A stretch of 27,615 bases of DNA, from contig JAZQKI010000044.1 of assembly GCA_045542075.1 (NCBI GenBank), positions 1 through 27,615 of the forward strand, read 5' to 3'. The DNA comes from SVTX01 sp045542075 (GTDB taxonomy: Bacteria > Bacillota > Clostridia > Oscillospirales > CAG-272). The position numbers were made by a program, and so were the translations under genes. Shown piece by piece: positions 13,185 through 20,922 of this stretch. The stretch's first letter is position 1. The number at the start of each line of letters is the position of its first letter. The notes beneath the pieces were generated by a model that worked only from the letters and a program-made list of their open reading frames with translations, searched no databases and was not told the DNA's origin.

Positions 13185-13787
13185 TCAGACAAGTTGCGAG
13201 CGGAACGCGACGGCGCGGCCGATAATACGAATTCCGTCTATTTCCTCGTCTGTATATATAAGAGGCTGATATTTGGGGTTTTCGGGAATGAGCATTATTT
13301 TGTTCTGCTCGGGGTAGTAATACACGCGCTTGAGCGTGGCCTCATCATTTATGACTACGGCGGCGATCTCGCCGTTGTTTACCATTTCACAGCTCTTGAG
13401 GAACACGATATCGCCGTTACAGATGCGCGCGTCCTTCATACTGTCGCCGCGGGCGATAAGGCAAAAATCCGCGTCGATATTTCTGTCTGTGATTATTCTC
13501 TCGCCGCTTTCCTGATTTACAAACACGGGCACACCGCAGGAGATGCTTCCGAGCAGAGGCATGTGCTTGTAGGGAAGGAAGCCTTGGGGCTTGTTCCCGA
13601 GCAGGACGTCACGGCTGACACCCAGCGCGGTTGCGATAGCGTCGAGCGCGGCAGCCTTTGGAATATAAATTCCGTTTGTATATTGACTTATGCGCGCCTT
13701 GGATATGCCCGTAAGCCTTGACAGCTCGGCGGCTTTGATGTTTTTTTCGTTCATTATAGATTTAAGGTTGTGGCTAAAGCTTTGCAT
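13185..13787 (-). CDS. LexA/CI-like phage repressor (XRE HTH + S24 protease domain)
   Basis: 200 residues. An N-terminal XRE helix-turn-helix (about 8-62, KAAELSRLTGISKARISQY) binds operators. The C-terminal S24 domain (about 75-195) has the cleavage bond Cys84-Gly85 in LLGSISCGVP, the nucleophile Ser116 in RGDSMKD and the general base Lys153 in EATLKRV, all as expected for a RecA-stimulated self-cleaving repressor. DNA damage should therefore inactivate it. It is transcribed leftward from a consensus promoter that mirrors the promoter of the structural operon, and operator-like half-sites lie between them, so it likely represses the phage operon and itself. The ATG has a GGGAGAG-type site upstream. 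Confidence 0.92.
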   Translation of the reverse strand: MQSFSHNLKSIMNEKNIKAAELSRLTGISKARISQYTNGIYIPKAAALDAIATALGVSRDVLLGNKPQGFLPYKHMPLLGSISCGVPVFVNQESGERIITDRNIDADFCLIARGDSMKDARICNGDIVFLKSCEMVNNGEIAAVVINDEATLKRVYYYPEQNKIMLIPENPKYQPLIYTDEEIDGIRIIGRAVAFRSQLV

Positions 13788-13822
13788 AGATAGTCTCTCC
13801 CTTGTTATGATCTCACATTTTG

Positions 13823-13851
13823 ATTATAGCAAAGAGTTAAGCTTGTGTCAA
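13823..13851 (-). promoter_or_regulatory. Repressor promoter, consensus sigma-A
   Basis: On the minus strand TTGACA (13846-13851) and TATAAT (13823-13828) are 17 bp apart. The spacer contains a GTTAAG half-site (13836-13841), suited to autorepression. Confidence 0.85.
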
Positions 13852-14009
13852 TAGGTTTTAAGAAAAAAGTAAAATAAACTTAACTGTGGGGGTTGACAAA
13901 ATAGAACAAGTGTGCTATAATTTGGTCAGTTAAGGAGATTTGACACCTTGCATGAAGATAATTTTGGCACGTGCTTATTTTTTTGCAACGAGAGTTAAGT
14001 TTGCTTAAC
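13836..14009. promoter_or_regulatory. Operator-like GTTAAG/CTTAAC half-sites
   Basis: GTTAAG occurs at 13836 and 13929, CTTAAC at 13879, and a perfect palindrome GTTAAG-TTTG-CTTAAC at 13994-14009. They lie in the repressor promoter spacer, between the promoters, at the rightward start point, and in the 5' leader. This arrangement suggests multiple operators for the repressor encoded at 13185-13787, with possible looping or roadblock at the leader site. Confidence 0.65.
13893..13921 (+). promoter_or_regulatory. Rightward promoter of the phage head/packaging operon
   Basis: TTGACA (13893-13898) and TATAAT (13916-13921) are 17 bp apart, a full consensus. The leader is about 110 nt before the first gene and carries the palindromic operator. 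No other promoter is obvious until 20876, so this promoter probably serves all genes to 20699. Confidence 0.85.
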
Positions 14010-14040
14010 AATTATATAAATCAAAAGAAAGGCAGTTAAA

Positions 14041-14322
14041 ATGGCGTATGCAGGAATGTGTCCATACTTAAAAAACACCAAACAGGCAGACGGGGCGGTA
14101 TGCGAATGCGCGCGCTTTACTTTCCCCGACAAGCAGTCGCGCAGAGATGTTCTTTACGGCTATTGCGGACATCCCGACGCGTGGAGGGGGTGTATGTTTA
14201 AGCTTATCATGGACAGGTATTATGACAGAAAATTTGCACAGGAGGCAGCCCCTCCCAAAAACAATAAAGTATTGAAAAAGGCTAAAGGCTCTGCGTCTGA
14301 GAACTGTTGTGAGTTAAGTTGA
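14041..14322 (+). CDS. Cys-rich small phage protein, possibly zinc-binding
   Basis: 93 residues and the first gene of the rightward operon. Cysteines at about 7, 21, 23, 42 and 51, with a His near 43, are spread through the first half (GMCPYLKN, CECARF, GYCGHP, RGCMFK) and could hold a metal. The tail is Lys-rich. No family recognised. AAAGG lies upstream of the ATG. The stop overlaps the TTG start of the terminase small subunit, so translation is probably coupled. Position suggests an early or regulatory role, or a packaging accessory, but this is inference. Confidence 0.75.
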   Translation: MAYAGMCPYLKNTKQADGAVCECARFTFPDKQSRRDVLYGYCGHPDAWRGCMFKLIMDRYYDRKFAQEAAPPKNNKVLKKAKGSASENCCELS

Positions 14323-14813
14323 ATTACTACGAGAAGTGGAAGCTTGACTATGGACTCGAGCATATCCGCAGATACGCCGAGGACGGACTTGACGACAACG
14401 AGATAGCAGAGCGCATAGGTATCAAGCCGTCTGTGTTCAGACGGTGGAGGAGGAAATATCCCGAGGTCAGCGAGGCGTTGTTTCTCGGACGCATTGGCTC
14501 GGACTATGCCGTGGTTGAGGCGCTTTACAAAAAGGCGACGGGGTATAAGGTAAAGGTCAACAAGACGGTAAAGCTCAAGCATTCTGATTTTGATCCCGAG
14601 ACGGGTAAGAAAATAAGGGACTATGAGGAGCTTGCGACGGCGGTTGACGAAAGCTATATTCCCGCGGATATAAGGGCAGGTCTGTTCTGGCTCAAGAGCC
14701 GACAGCCCGAGCGCTGGTCAGAGAGACAGGAGAGCGATACACAGAGCGGATTTGCGGGTGTTATTGAGATGCCCGAGGCGGACAGCATTGACTCGGAGGA
14801 GAATGATGAATAA
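14319..14813 (+). CDS. Phage terminase small subunit
   Basis: 164 residues. An N-terminal helix-turn-helix (about 18-45, DNEIAERIGIKPSVFRRWRR) would recognise the packaging site, followed by a helical oligomerisation region and an acidic tail. The segment FWLKSRQPERWSER near 130-140 is common in small terminases of Bacillota phages. It starts at a TTG that overlaps the previous stop (TTGA) and its end overlaps the start of the large subunit by 8 bp, the usual TerS-TerL order. Subunits would form a ring that loads DNA on TerL. Confidence 0.88.
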   Translation: MNYYEKWKLDYGLEHIRRYAEDGLDDNEIAERIGIKPSVFRRWRRKYPEVSEALFLGRIGSDYAVVEALYKKATGYKVKVNKTVKLKHSDFDPETGKKIRDYEELATAVDESYIPADIRAGLFWLKSRQPERWSERQESDTQSGFAGVIEMPEADSIDSEENDE

Positions 14814-16251
14814 GGGCGCGGGGGAAAAAAAGGTCGTGTGGCGTCCTCAAAGGCGCCAGGCGGAATTCATGCGAAGGCTTGAGGACGAAGCGCTGTACGG
14901 CGGCGCGGCGGGCGGAGGAAAATCCGATTGCGCGCTTGCGGAGGCTCTGCGGCAGGTGTCTGTCCCGCATTACAGAGGGCTGATCCTACGAAAGACCTGC
15001 CCGCAGCTCTCCGAGCTTGTTGACCGCTCTCACGAGATATATCTGCCGTTTTGTCCTGATGCGGTGTATAAGGACACAAAGCACGTATGGGTGTTTCCGT
15101 CGGGCGCGAAGATATATTTTGGCTCTCTGGCGCACGAAAAGGACAAGTACAATTACCAGGGAAAGCGTTTTGATTTCATTGATTTTGACGAGCTGACGCA
15201 GTTCACGTGGGACGAGTACAGCTATCTGTTCTCGCGAAACCGTTCAAACGGCCCGGGAACAAGGTGTTATATACGCGCTCAGGCAAATCCCGGGGGCATA
15301 GGTCACGGCTGGGTGAAGGAGAGATTTATCACTCCCGCGCCGCCTATGACGACTATATGGGAAAAGGTCAGGATAAACACGCCCGACGGGAGAGAGATAA
15401 TAAGGAAAAAATCCAGAATTTTTGTTCCGTCCACCGTGTTTGACAACGAGATACTGCTCAAAAACAACCCCGATTATCTTATGCGGCTTGCGTCTCTGCC
15501 CGAAAAGGAGAGGGCGGCGCTGCTTTACGGTGACTGGGACAGCTTTTCGGGGCAGGTCTTTACCGAGTGGAGAAACAACCCCGACGGATATGCGGACAGG
15601 AAAAATACCCACGTCATACCGCCCTTCAGAATACCGTCTGATTGGAGGATAATCCGCGGCTTTGACTGGGGATACTCAAGACCCTTTTCGGTTGGCTGGT
15701 ACGCCGAGGACAACGAGGGCAGGCTCTACCGAATACGCGAGCTTTACGGCTGCACGGGGACACCAAACGAGGGCGTACGGTGGGACGCGTCAAGGATAGC
15801 GCGGGAGATACGGCGCATAGAAAGCGAAGATGAGAATTTATGTGGGCGCAGTATCAGGGGCGTCGCAGACCCCGCGATATATCAGAAGAACGGCGGCGAA
15901 AGCATCGGGGAGATAATGGAAAAGCAGCTTGTGTATTGGGACAAGGCGGACAATTCCCGTATCGCGGGCAAGCAGCAGGTACATAACAGGCTTTGCCTTG
16001 ACGAGAGTATGAGACCGCAGCTGTATGTCTTTTCTACATGTCGGAATTTTATCCGTACATTTCCGTGCCTTGTTTATGACACGAGTGACGTCGAGGACGT
16101 GGACACGTCGGGCGAGGATCATATTTACGATGAGCTGCGGTATGTTTGCATGGAAAGACCTATCAGACGGCAGAGAAGCGGAGGGATAGTCCTGAGCGCA
16201 AAGGACAGCCTCCGACTTGAGAAGTACAACTCAGGTATAAGAATAAAGTAA
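14806..16251 (+). CDS. Phage terminase large subunit
   Basis: 481 residues from the ATG at 14806, chosen over further upstream starts because GGAGGA ends 5 bases before it. This is the packaging motor. The ATPase half has Walker A YGGAAGGGKS (31-40) and Walker B FDFIDFDE (122-129). The nuclease half has RNase H-like acidic residues at Asp287 (RGFDWGYS) and Asp355 (GVADPAIY). Length fits short-form terminases. It would translocate DNA into the prohead through the portal encoded 20 bp downstream and cut the concatemer. Confidence 0.95.
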   Translation: MNKGAGEKKVVWRPQRRQAEFMRRLEDEALYGGAAGGGKSDCALAEALRQVSVPHYRGLILRKTCPQLSELVDRSHEIYLPFCPDAVYKDTKHVWVFPSGAKIYFGSLAHEKDKYNYQGKRFDFIDFDELTQFTWDEYSYLFSRNRSNGPGTRCYIRAQANPGGIGHGWVKERFITPAPPMTTIWEKVRINTPDGREIIRKKSRIFVPSTVFDNEILLKNNPDYLMRLASLPEKERAALLYGDWDSFSGQVFTEWRNNPDGYADRKNTHVIPPFRIPSDWRIIRGFDWGYSRPFSVGWYAEDNEGRLYRIRELYGCTGTPNEGVRWDASRIAREIRRIESEDENLCGRSIRGVADPAIYQKNGGESIGEIMEKQLVYWDKADNSRIAGKQQVHNRLCLDESMRPQLYVFSTCRNFIRTFPCLVYDTSDVEDVDTSGEDHIYDELRYVCMERPIRRQRSGGIVLSAKDSLRLEKYNSGIRIK

Positions 16252-16270
16252 AAAGAAAGGAAAACAGATA

Positions 16271-17875
16271 TTGAAAAGCATAAACAATTCCGCGCCGGAT
16301 ATTAAGGAGGCGTTTGAGATACTCAGAGAGTACAAAAGAGGGAAAAGCGGACTTGAGAGCAGAATAGCGTCGGAGCGCGAGTTTTGGCAGAGCAGGTGCG
16401 CTCCCTCATCAAGCAATTCGTCGGCGTGGCTATTTAACAGTATTGTAAGTAAGCATGCGGATATTACAGATAATCTGCCGTCCTGCAGCTGTCTGCCTCG
16501 TGAGGAGTGTGACGAGAAGGACGCAGCGGCTCTTTCGCAGATAATCCCGATAATTATTGACCGATGCAACTTCAGTGAGATCTATTCCGACAATTCCTGG
16601 CTCAAGCTCAAATACGGCGCGGCTATATACGGAGTTTTCTGGAATAATTCTCTTGAGGACGGCATTGGGGATATTGATATACGCCCGCTCAGAGTTGAGG
16701 ACGTATTCTGGGAGAGCGGAGCGAGGGATATTCAGGACAGCAAGCATCTGTTCGTGTGCGGAGTATGGGACAAGGAGGCTCTTGAGAACACATACCCCAA
16801 CGCAAAAATAACCGAGCGCAAAAGGGAGATCGACGGCATAGGCCTTGAGGTCTACGGCGCGGGGTTTGATACGGAGAACAAATGCGTGGTCGTGGACTGG
16901 TATTATAAGAAATTCGATGACCGTGGAATTCAGCGACTTCACCTTTGTAAATTCTGCGGTGACGTGATACTCTATTGCTCCGAAAATGACCCGGAATGCA
17001 CTCTGGGATGGTATGAGCACGGTCAGTATCCCGTTATTTTCGACTCACTCTATCCCGACGAGGAGAGTATTCACGGCTTTGGAGTTATTGCGGTCGCAAG
17101 GGGCTCACAAAGCTCGATAGACCGCCTCGACAGTAATATTCTTGAGTATGCGGATTGGTCGTCCAAGGTAAGATTCTGGGCTAAAAAGAGCCTCGGCGTC
17201 AACGAAAAGGATTTTCGTGATTTATCCAAAAGCATAGTTGAGGTCGAGGGAGATATAGACGAGGAGAAGCTCAGGCAGATCCAGATGGCAAGGCTTGACG
17301 AGTCTGTGCTTGAGCTTCGCGGTCTTAAAATTGACGAGCTTAAGGAGACAACAGGCACTCGCGACTTCCTTCAGGGCGGTACGACGGGCGGAGTCGTAGC
17401 CGCGACCGCTATAAAGAGACTTCAGGACTCGGGTGAAAAGTTCTCAAGAGACGGTATTGAGAGCTCATGCCGCGCATACGCAAAAATAATAACGCTGGTA
17501 ATTGAGCTTATAAGACAGTTCTACGACACGCCCAGATATTTCAGAATTAAGGGCGAGTGCGGGGATTCCGAATATATATGTTATTCGGGAATACTGTCCG
17601 AAAAGAATAAAAAGAAGAGTCAGGGCGGCGAGCTTATCCGCAGACCGCATTTTGATATTGAGATAACCACCTCAAAGAAGTCCTCAAACTTTGCCGAAAG
17701 CGCTAATTCGCTTGCTCGTGAGCTTTATGACAGCGGAGCATTCAAGCCCGAGAACGCGCGTCAGACCCTTATTATGCTTGAGCTTATGAGCTTTGAGGGC
17801 ATCGGCAAGGTAAAGAAAATGCTCAGGGACATGTGTGACTCGGAAAAGCCCGAGACGGCAAGCAAAAATGATTGA
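16271..17875 (+). CDS. Phage portal protein
   Basis: 534 residues from a TTG with AAAGGAAAA upstream. Sequence and position match portal proteins that go with N4-gp56-type capsids: an N-terminal helical part, a WLKLKYGAAIYGVFWN core (about 112-128), a conserved EYADWSSKVRFWAKKS helix (about 290-306), and the segment DFLQGGTTGGVVAATAIKRL (about 364-384) typical of this group. Twelve copies would form the DNA entry ring at one capsid vertex. It ends with a 8-bp overlap with the protease gene. No minor-head gene follows it, which is unusual. Confidence 0.88.
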   Translation: MKSINNSAPDIKEAFEILREYKRGKSGLESRIASEREFWQSRCAPSSSNSSAWLFNSIVSKHADITDNLPSCSCLPREECDEKDAAALSQIIPIIIDRCNFSEIYSDNSWLKLKYGAAIYGVFWNNSLEDGIGDIDIRPLRVEDVFWESGARDIQDSKHLFVCGVWDKEALENTYPNAKITERKREIDGIGLEVYGAGFDTENKCVVVDWYYKKFDDRGIQRLHLCKFCGDVILYCSENDPECTLGWYEHGQYPVIFDSLYPDEESIHGFGVIAVARGSQSSIDRLDSNILEYADWSSKVRFWAKKSLGVNEKDFRDLSKSIVEVEGDIDEEKLRQIQMARLDESVLELRGLKIDELKETTGTRDFLQGGTTGGVVAATAIKRLQDSGEKFSRDGIESSCRAYAKIITLVIELIRQFYDTPRYFRIKGECGDSEYICYSGILSEKNKKKSQGGELIRRPHFDIEITTSKKSSNFAESANSLARELYDSGAFKPENARQTLIMLELMSFEGIGKVKKMLRDMCDSEKPETASKND

Positions 17876-18308
17876 CGCGGGTTTTTTCAGAGAAAATGAT
17901 GGCTTCAGAGTCATAATCACGGGGCACGCGGACTATGCGCCTGAGGGACAGGACATAGTTTGCGCCTCGGTATCATCTCTGTTCTACGCTATGATCGGCT
18001 ATCTGCACACCTTAAAGGGCAGCAGATGCAGGGTACATAAATTGCAGAAGGGGTATGCGGAGATGAGCTGCACGTCAGTCGGCGAGGAGGCTGTGCGTAT
18101 GACCTGTATAGGTATTTTGCAGGTCAGCGAGCAGTTTCCTCAGCACGTCAGATTGCACAATGAGATCTGGAAATCACGGTTTGGCGCACCTGATGGTGTG
18201 AATATGGCACCCCCGAGCCTATCGGGAGATCAAAAAAGGAGTATATATACGTGGAGGATATGGCCATTTCGGATATTTCCGAGCAGGAAGAAAATGCGGA
18301 CGAGCTGA
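17868..18308 (+). CDS. Prp-type cysteine protease, phage version
   Basis: 146 residues from the ATG overlapping the portal stop. It matches the Prp (YsxB) family, the protease that removes the N-terminal extension of ribosomal protein L27 in Bacillota. The catalytic His20 in ITGHADYA and Cys32 in GQDIVCASVS are both present at the family spacing. The core ends near residue 105, and the remaining tail looks unstructured and overlaps the next gene by 58 bp, so the normal stop may have been lost. In this spot a prohead maturation role is likely: the capsid protein carries a matching site near its N-terminus (see findings). The L27 of the host could also be a substrate. Confidence 0.88.
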   Translation: MIDAGFFRENDGFRVIITGHADYAPEGQDIVCASVSSLFYAMIGYLHTLKGSRCRVHKLQKGYAEMSCTSVGEEAVRMTCIGILQVSEQFPQHVRLHNEIWKSRFGAPDGVNMAPPSLSGDQKRSIYTWRIWPFRIFPSRKKMRTS

Positions 18309-18700
18309 CACCGGAGAAAGTCTCGGAGCCCGCAGATAATGATGAAAGACGCGAATATGAGGAGCTTATTCGCACAAAATTCAAGAAATTTTATACGGAG
18401 GACACTCAGAAAATGATAAATAGACGCTTCCGTAAATACAAGGAGCTTGAAGCCCGCGCGCAGCTGCTTGAGGAGGAGAAGGCGCAGTTTGAGGAAACTC
18501 TCAAGGCAGAGAAGGAGAGAATTGCCAGAGAGACCGAGGAGCGACTTATTTCAAGCATCAGAGCGCGCCATACCCGTCCCGAAGAAAACGGGATACTTGT
18601 AGGCAAGGCTCAATCAAAAAGAGACGTATCAAGCCTTACCCGCGCGGAGCGCGCGGATATGGCTCGCAGAGTCTCAAAAGGAGAAACAATAAAAATCTAA
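18251..18700 (+). CDS. Scaffold-like coiled-coil phage protein
   Basis: 149 residues from a GTG with AAAAAAGGAG nine bases upstream. Very acidic N-terminus (about 1-40), then a long charged coiled coil (about 45-105, KELEARAQLLEEEKAQFEE) and a basic C-terminus with RAERADMARRVSKG. Composition, size and position just before the capsid gene fit a scaffolding protein. Its start lies inside the end of the protease gene. I see no strong Prp-like cleavage motif in it. Confidence 0.8.
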   Translation: MEDMAISDISEQEENADELTPEKVSEPADNDERREYEELIRTKFKKFYTEDTQKMINRRFRKYKELEARAQLLEEEKAQFEETLKAEKERIARETEERLISSIRARHTRPEENGILVGKAQSKRDVSSLTRAERADMARRVSKGETIKI

Positions 18701-18729
18701 TCAAAAATAATTAAAGGAAAGGTATTAAA

Positions 18730-20010
18730 ATGACAGAATTTATAACAGATCTTCAGCTTTTCGGCGCAGGTGAGAATGTTCACGGCACCGATAGCTATAT
18801 AGACACGGTGAACGGTAATACAGCAGGCTACGGAGAAGGCGGTCTTTCTCCCGAAATGAGAACATATTATTCCGATTACCTTATTGATAACGCGGAGCCC
18901 GCTCTCGTTCACGATATGTTCGCGCAGAAGGTGAACATTCCCGCAGGTAACGGAAAGACTATTCAGTTCCGCAAGTACAATCCCCTGGGCAAGCTCACAA
19001 CTCCTATGGAGGAGGGCGTAACCCCCACGGGACAGACCATGAGCGCGACTACCGTAAACGCGAGCGTGGCGCAGTACGGCGGCTACGTTGAGTTTACCGA
19101 TATGTTTCTTATGAGCGCTATCGACAACAATCTCTGCGCGGCGACAAAGCTTCTTGGCTCACAGGCGGGCAGAACACTCGACACCATCTCCAGAGAGGTG
19201 CTTGTTGGCGGTACTAACGTACAGTATGCGGAGGGACAGGTATCCGCAAGACATCTTCTTGAGGGCGGCAGCGAGGATGCTGAAAGCAATCATTACCTTA
19301 CCGTCGAGGCTGTTCGCAAGGCGGTAAGATTCCTCAAAAAGCAGAACGCCGAGAAGATAAACGGCAGCTATATCGCGATCATTCACCCCGATTGCGTATA
19401 TGATCTTACAAACGATCCCAACTGGAGATATCCTCATCAGTACGCATCTCCCGATGAAATATTTGAGGGCGAGATAGGTAAGATCGAGGGTGTAAGATTT
19501 ATTGAGAGCACCGAGGCAAAGGTATTCCATGCGCCTGATCTCGCTCCTGAGAGCAAGACCTTGACCATCAACGGAGTAAAGGTGGGAGCTCCAAATGTTA
19601 TATCCGTTGAGGAGATGTTTGACGAGGTCGTTGGAAGAGAGGTAATAATCGGCACATCCAAGTTTTATATCGGAGGTGCCAGCGGACAGAATCTTTATCT
19701 TTACAGTGACAGTGAACATAACATTCCCGCAACCATCACCGCGTCCGAGGGAGATATTATTTATCCCGGTGAGGCAGGTTTCGAGGGCAGAGACGTTTAC
19801 GCTACCCTTATTTTCGGTGACAACGCATACGGCACCACCTCCATTACAGGCGGCGGACTTGAGCATATCGTAAAGCAGCTCGGCAGCGCAGGCTCGGCAG
19901 ACCCCCTCAACCAGAGAGCGAGTGTGGGCTGGAAGGCTACAAAGGCGACTGTAAGACTTGTTGAGGCGTTTATGGTCAGAATCGAGACCACGGCTTCGGC
20001 AAACAACTAA
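18730..20010 (+). CDS. N4-gp56-family major capsid protein
   Basis: 426 residues. The HK97-fold capsid subunit of the N4-gp56 family, recognised from MRTYYSDYLIDNAEPALVHD (about 44-63), GNGKTIQFRKYNPL, the segment YGGYVEFTDMF (about 117-127) and SYIAIIHPDCVYDL. Its N-terminus MTEFITDLQLFGAG contains a motif close to the Prp site of L27, so it may be trimmed there. Start ATG is preceded by AAAGGAAAGG. Full length with no breaks, so it should assemble shells. Confidence 0.93.
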   Translation: MTEFITDLQLFGAGENVHGTDSYIDTVNGNTAGYGEGGLSPEMRTYYSDYLIDNAEPALVHDMFAQKVNIPAGNGKTIQFRKYNPLGKLTTPMEEGVTPTGQTMSATTVNASVAQYGGYVEFTDMFLMSAIDNNLCAATKLLGSQAGRTLDTISREVLVGGTNVQYAEGQVSARHLLEGGSEDAESNHYLTVEAVRKAVRFLKKQNAEKINGSYIAIIHPDCVYDLTNDPNWRYPHQYASPDEIFEGEIGKIEGVRFIESTEAKVFHAPDLAPESKTLTINGVKVGAPNVISVEEMFDEVVGREVIIGTSKFYIGGASGQNLYLYSDSEHNIPATITASEGDIIYPGEAGFEGRDVYATLIFGDNAYGTTSITGGGLEHIVKQLGSAGSADPLNQRASVGWKATKATVRLVEAFMVRIETTASANN

Positions 20011-20036
20011 TTATCTGAAAGGAAAGGTATTTTTAT

Positions 20037-20405
20037 ATGTCAGAAACAACTACAAGCTATAATGAGGCGATAGTCGCTCTCAAGAACGAATACGAGGAAA
20101 AGCTTGCGCTTAAGGAGGCAGAGTGCGCTCTTTTGAGAGGGGAACTTGACGGCAAGGCGACAAAGAAGGCAGCCGAGCTTGCGGCGGCAGAGGCGTATCT
20201 TAACGAATACGTTGACGTTAAGCTCTTCAAGGATGCAGACAGATACAGTGATGACGTTTACGTTGCGGTAAACGGTCAGAACTGCCTTATCAAGCGCGGC
20301 GAATGGGTGAAGATCAAGCGTAAGTTTGCTCTTGTACTTGACCAGTCCGAAATACAGGATATGAAGACAAGCGAGCTTATCGCGGCGACACAGCGCGCAT
20401 CCTGA
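20037..20405 (+). CDS. Small phage protein after the capsid gene
   Basis: 122 residues. An N-terminal coiled coil (about 8-58, EEKLALKEAECALLRGEL) is followed by a compact basic domain (about 60-112) with VDVKLFKD, VYVAVNGQNCLIKRGEWVKI and KRKFALVLDQSE. Proteins with this second part often follow capsid genes in Bacillota phages but have no defined role that I know. Head decoration or completion are possible. AAAGGAAAGG is upstream of the ATG. Confidence 0.75.
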   Translation: MSETTTSYNEAIVALKNEYEEKLALKEAECALLRGELDGKATKKAAELAAAEAYLNEYVDVKLFKDADRYSDDVYVAVNGQNCLIKRGEWVKIKRKFALVLDQSEIQDMKTSELIAATQRAS

Positions 20406-20417
20406 TAGGTGAGTAAT

Positions 20418-20699
20418 ATGGAGGGCTACAATAAGGAGCTTTGCGAGGAGAGACACGAGCGAATAGAGGAAAGACTCTCCAAGCACGGCGAGCAGATAGA
20501 CAGCCTTGAAAAATGCGTCATCAAGCTGACAGAGATGATAGAGCGACACGACAATGAGTGCAAGGACAGTGACCTGCGGATTTCCGCAATTGAGACAAAG
20601 CCCTTGGCTACCATTGGCAAGATATGCGGATATGCGCTGACGGCAATCCTCGGCGCGCTCTCAAGCTGGCTTGTGCAGTATTTTGAGCTGTTAGGATAA
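20418..20699 (+). CDS. XhlA-like coiled-coil/TM protein
   Basis: 93 residues from the ATG at 20418, chosen over the GTG at 20409 because AGGTGAG lies at a suitable distance. A charged helix/coiled coil (about 5-60, with HGEQIDSLEKCVIKLTEMIE) is followed by a C-terminal membrane helix (about 69-90). This shape resembles XhlA/haemolysin-type proteins that help holins or sit with phage structural genes. No endolysin follows, so a lysis role is doubtful; it might anchor heads to the membrane. It is the last gene before a hairpin. Confidence 0.7.
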   Translation: MEGYNKELCEERHERIEERLSKHGEQIDSLEKCVIKLTEMIERHDNECKDSDLRISAIETKPLATIGKICGYALTAILGALSSWLVQYFELLG

Positions 20700-20705
20700 A
20701 AATAC

Positions 20706-20733
20706 CCCCTGCCGGGATAAATCTCGGCAGGGG
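20706..20733 (+). terminator. Terminator-like hairpin ending the phage operon
   Basis: CCCCTGCCGGGA pairs with TCTCGGCAGGGG around TAAA. It begins a few bases after the last phage gene. The T run is missing, so efficiency is uncertain. Confidence 0.6.
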
Positions 20734-20837
20734 AGACATAACAAGCTCCCGTTATTAAGGCAAAAACAAAATACGGAATGCGGTCATTTCGTAAAATCGG
20801 TTGTGTGTTTTTGCATTTGACGGGGAAGGCATTATAC

Positions 20838-20873
20838 ACGGGCGCGGAGGACAGCTTTGCGCCCGTAAATTTT
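20838..20873 (+). terminator. Second hairpin before the RNase gene
   Basis: ACGGGCGC pairs with GCGCCCGT around a 13-base loop and is followed by AAATTTT. It sits between the phage operon and the promoter at 20876 and may insulate the RNase gene from readthrough. Confidence 0.5.
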
Positions 20874-20875
20874 AA

Positions 20876-20904
20876 TTGACAAAGTATAGTAAAAATATTA
20901 TAAT
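20876..20904 (+). promoter_or_regulatory. Promoter of the RNase/inhibitor pair
   Basis: TTGACA (20876-20881) and TATAAT (20899-20904) are 17 bp apart, full consensus. No GTTAAG operator half-site is seen nearby, so the pair seems expressed independently of the phage repressor. Confidence 0.85.
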
Positions 20905-20922
20905 AGAAAGGAGAAAGAGAAA

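Noticed and set aside
13951..14007. Short leader peptide frame before the first phage gene
   Set aside because: An 18-codon frame exists, but the AAGGAG is 14 bases from its ATG and its end overlaps the palindromic operator. There is too little support to call a gene.
14313..14318. Further GTTAAG half-site at the start of the terminase small subunit gene
   Set aside because: It lies inside coding sequence with no partner half-site and far from a promoter, so it is probably chance.
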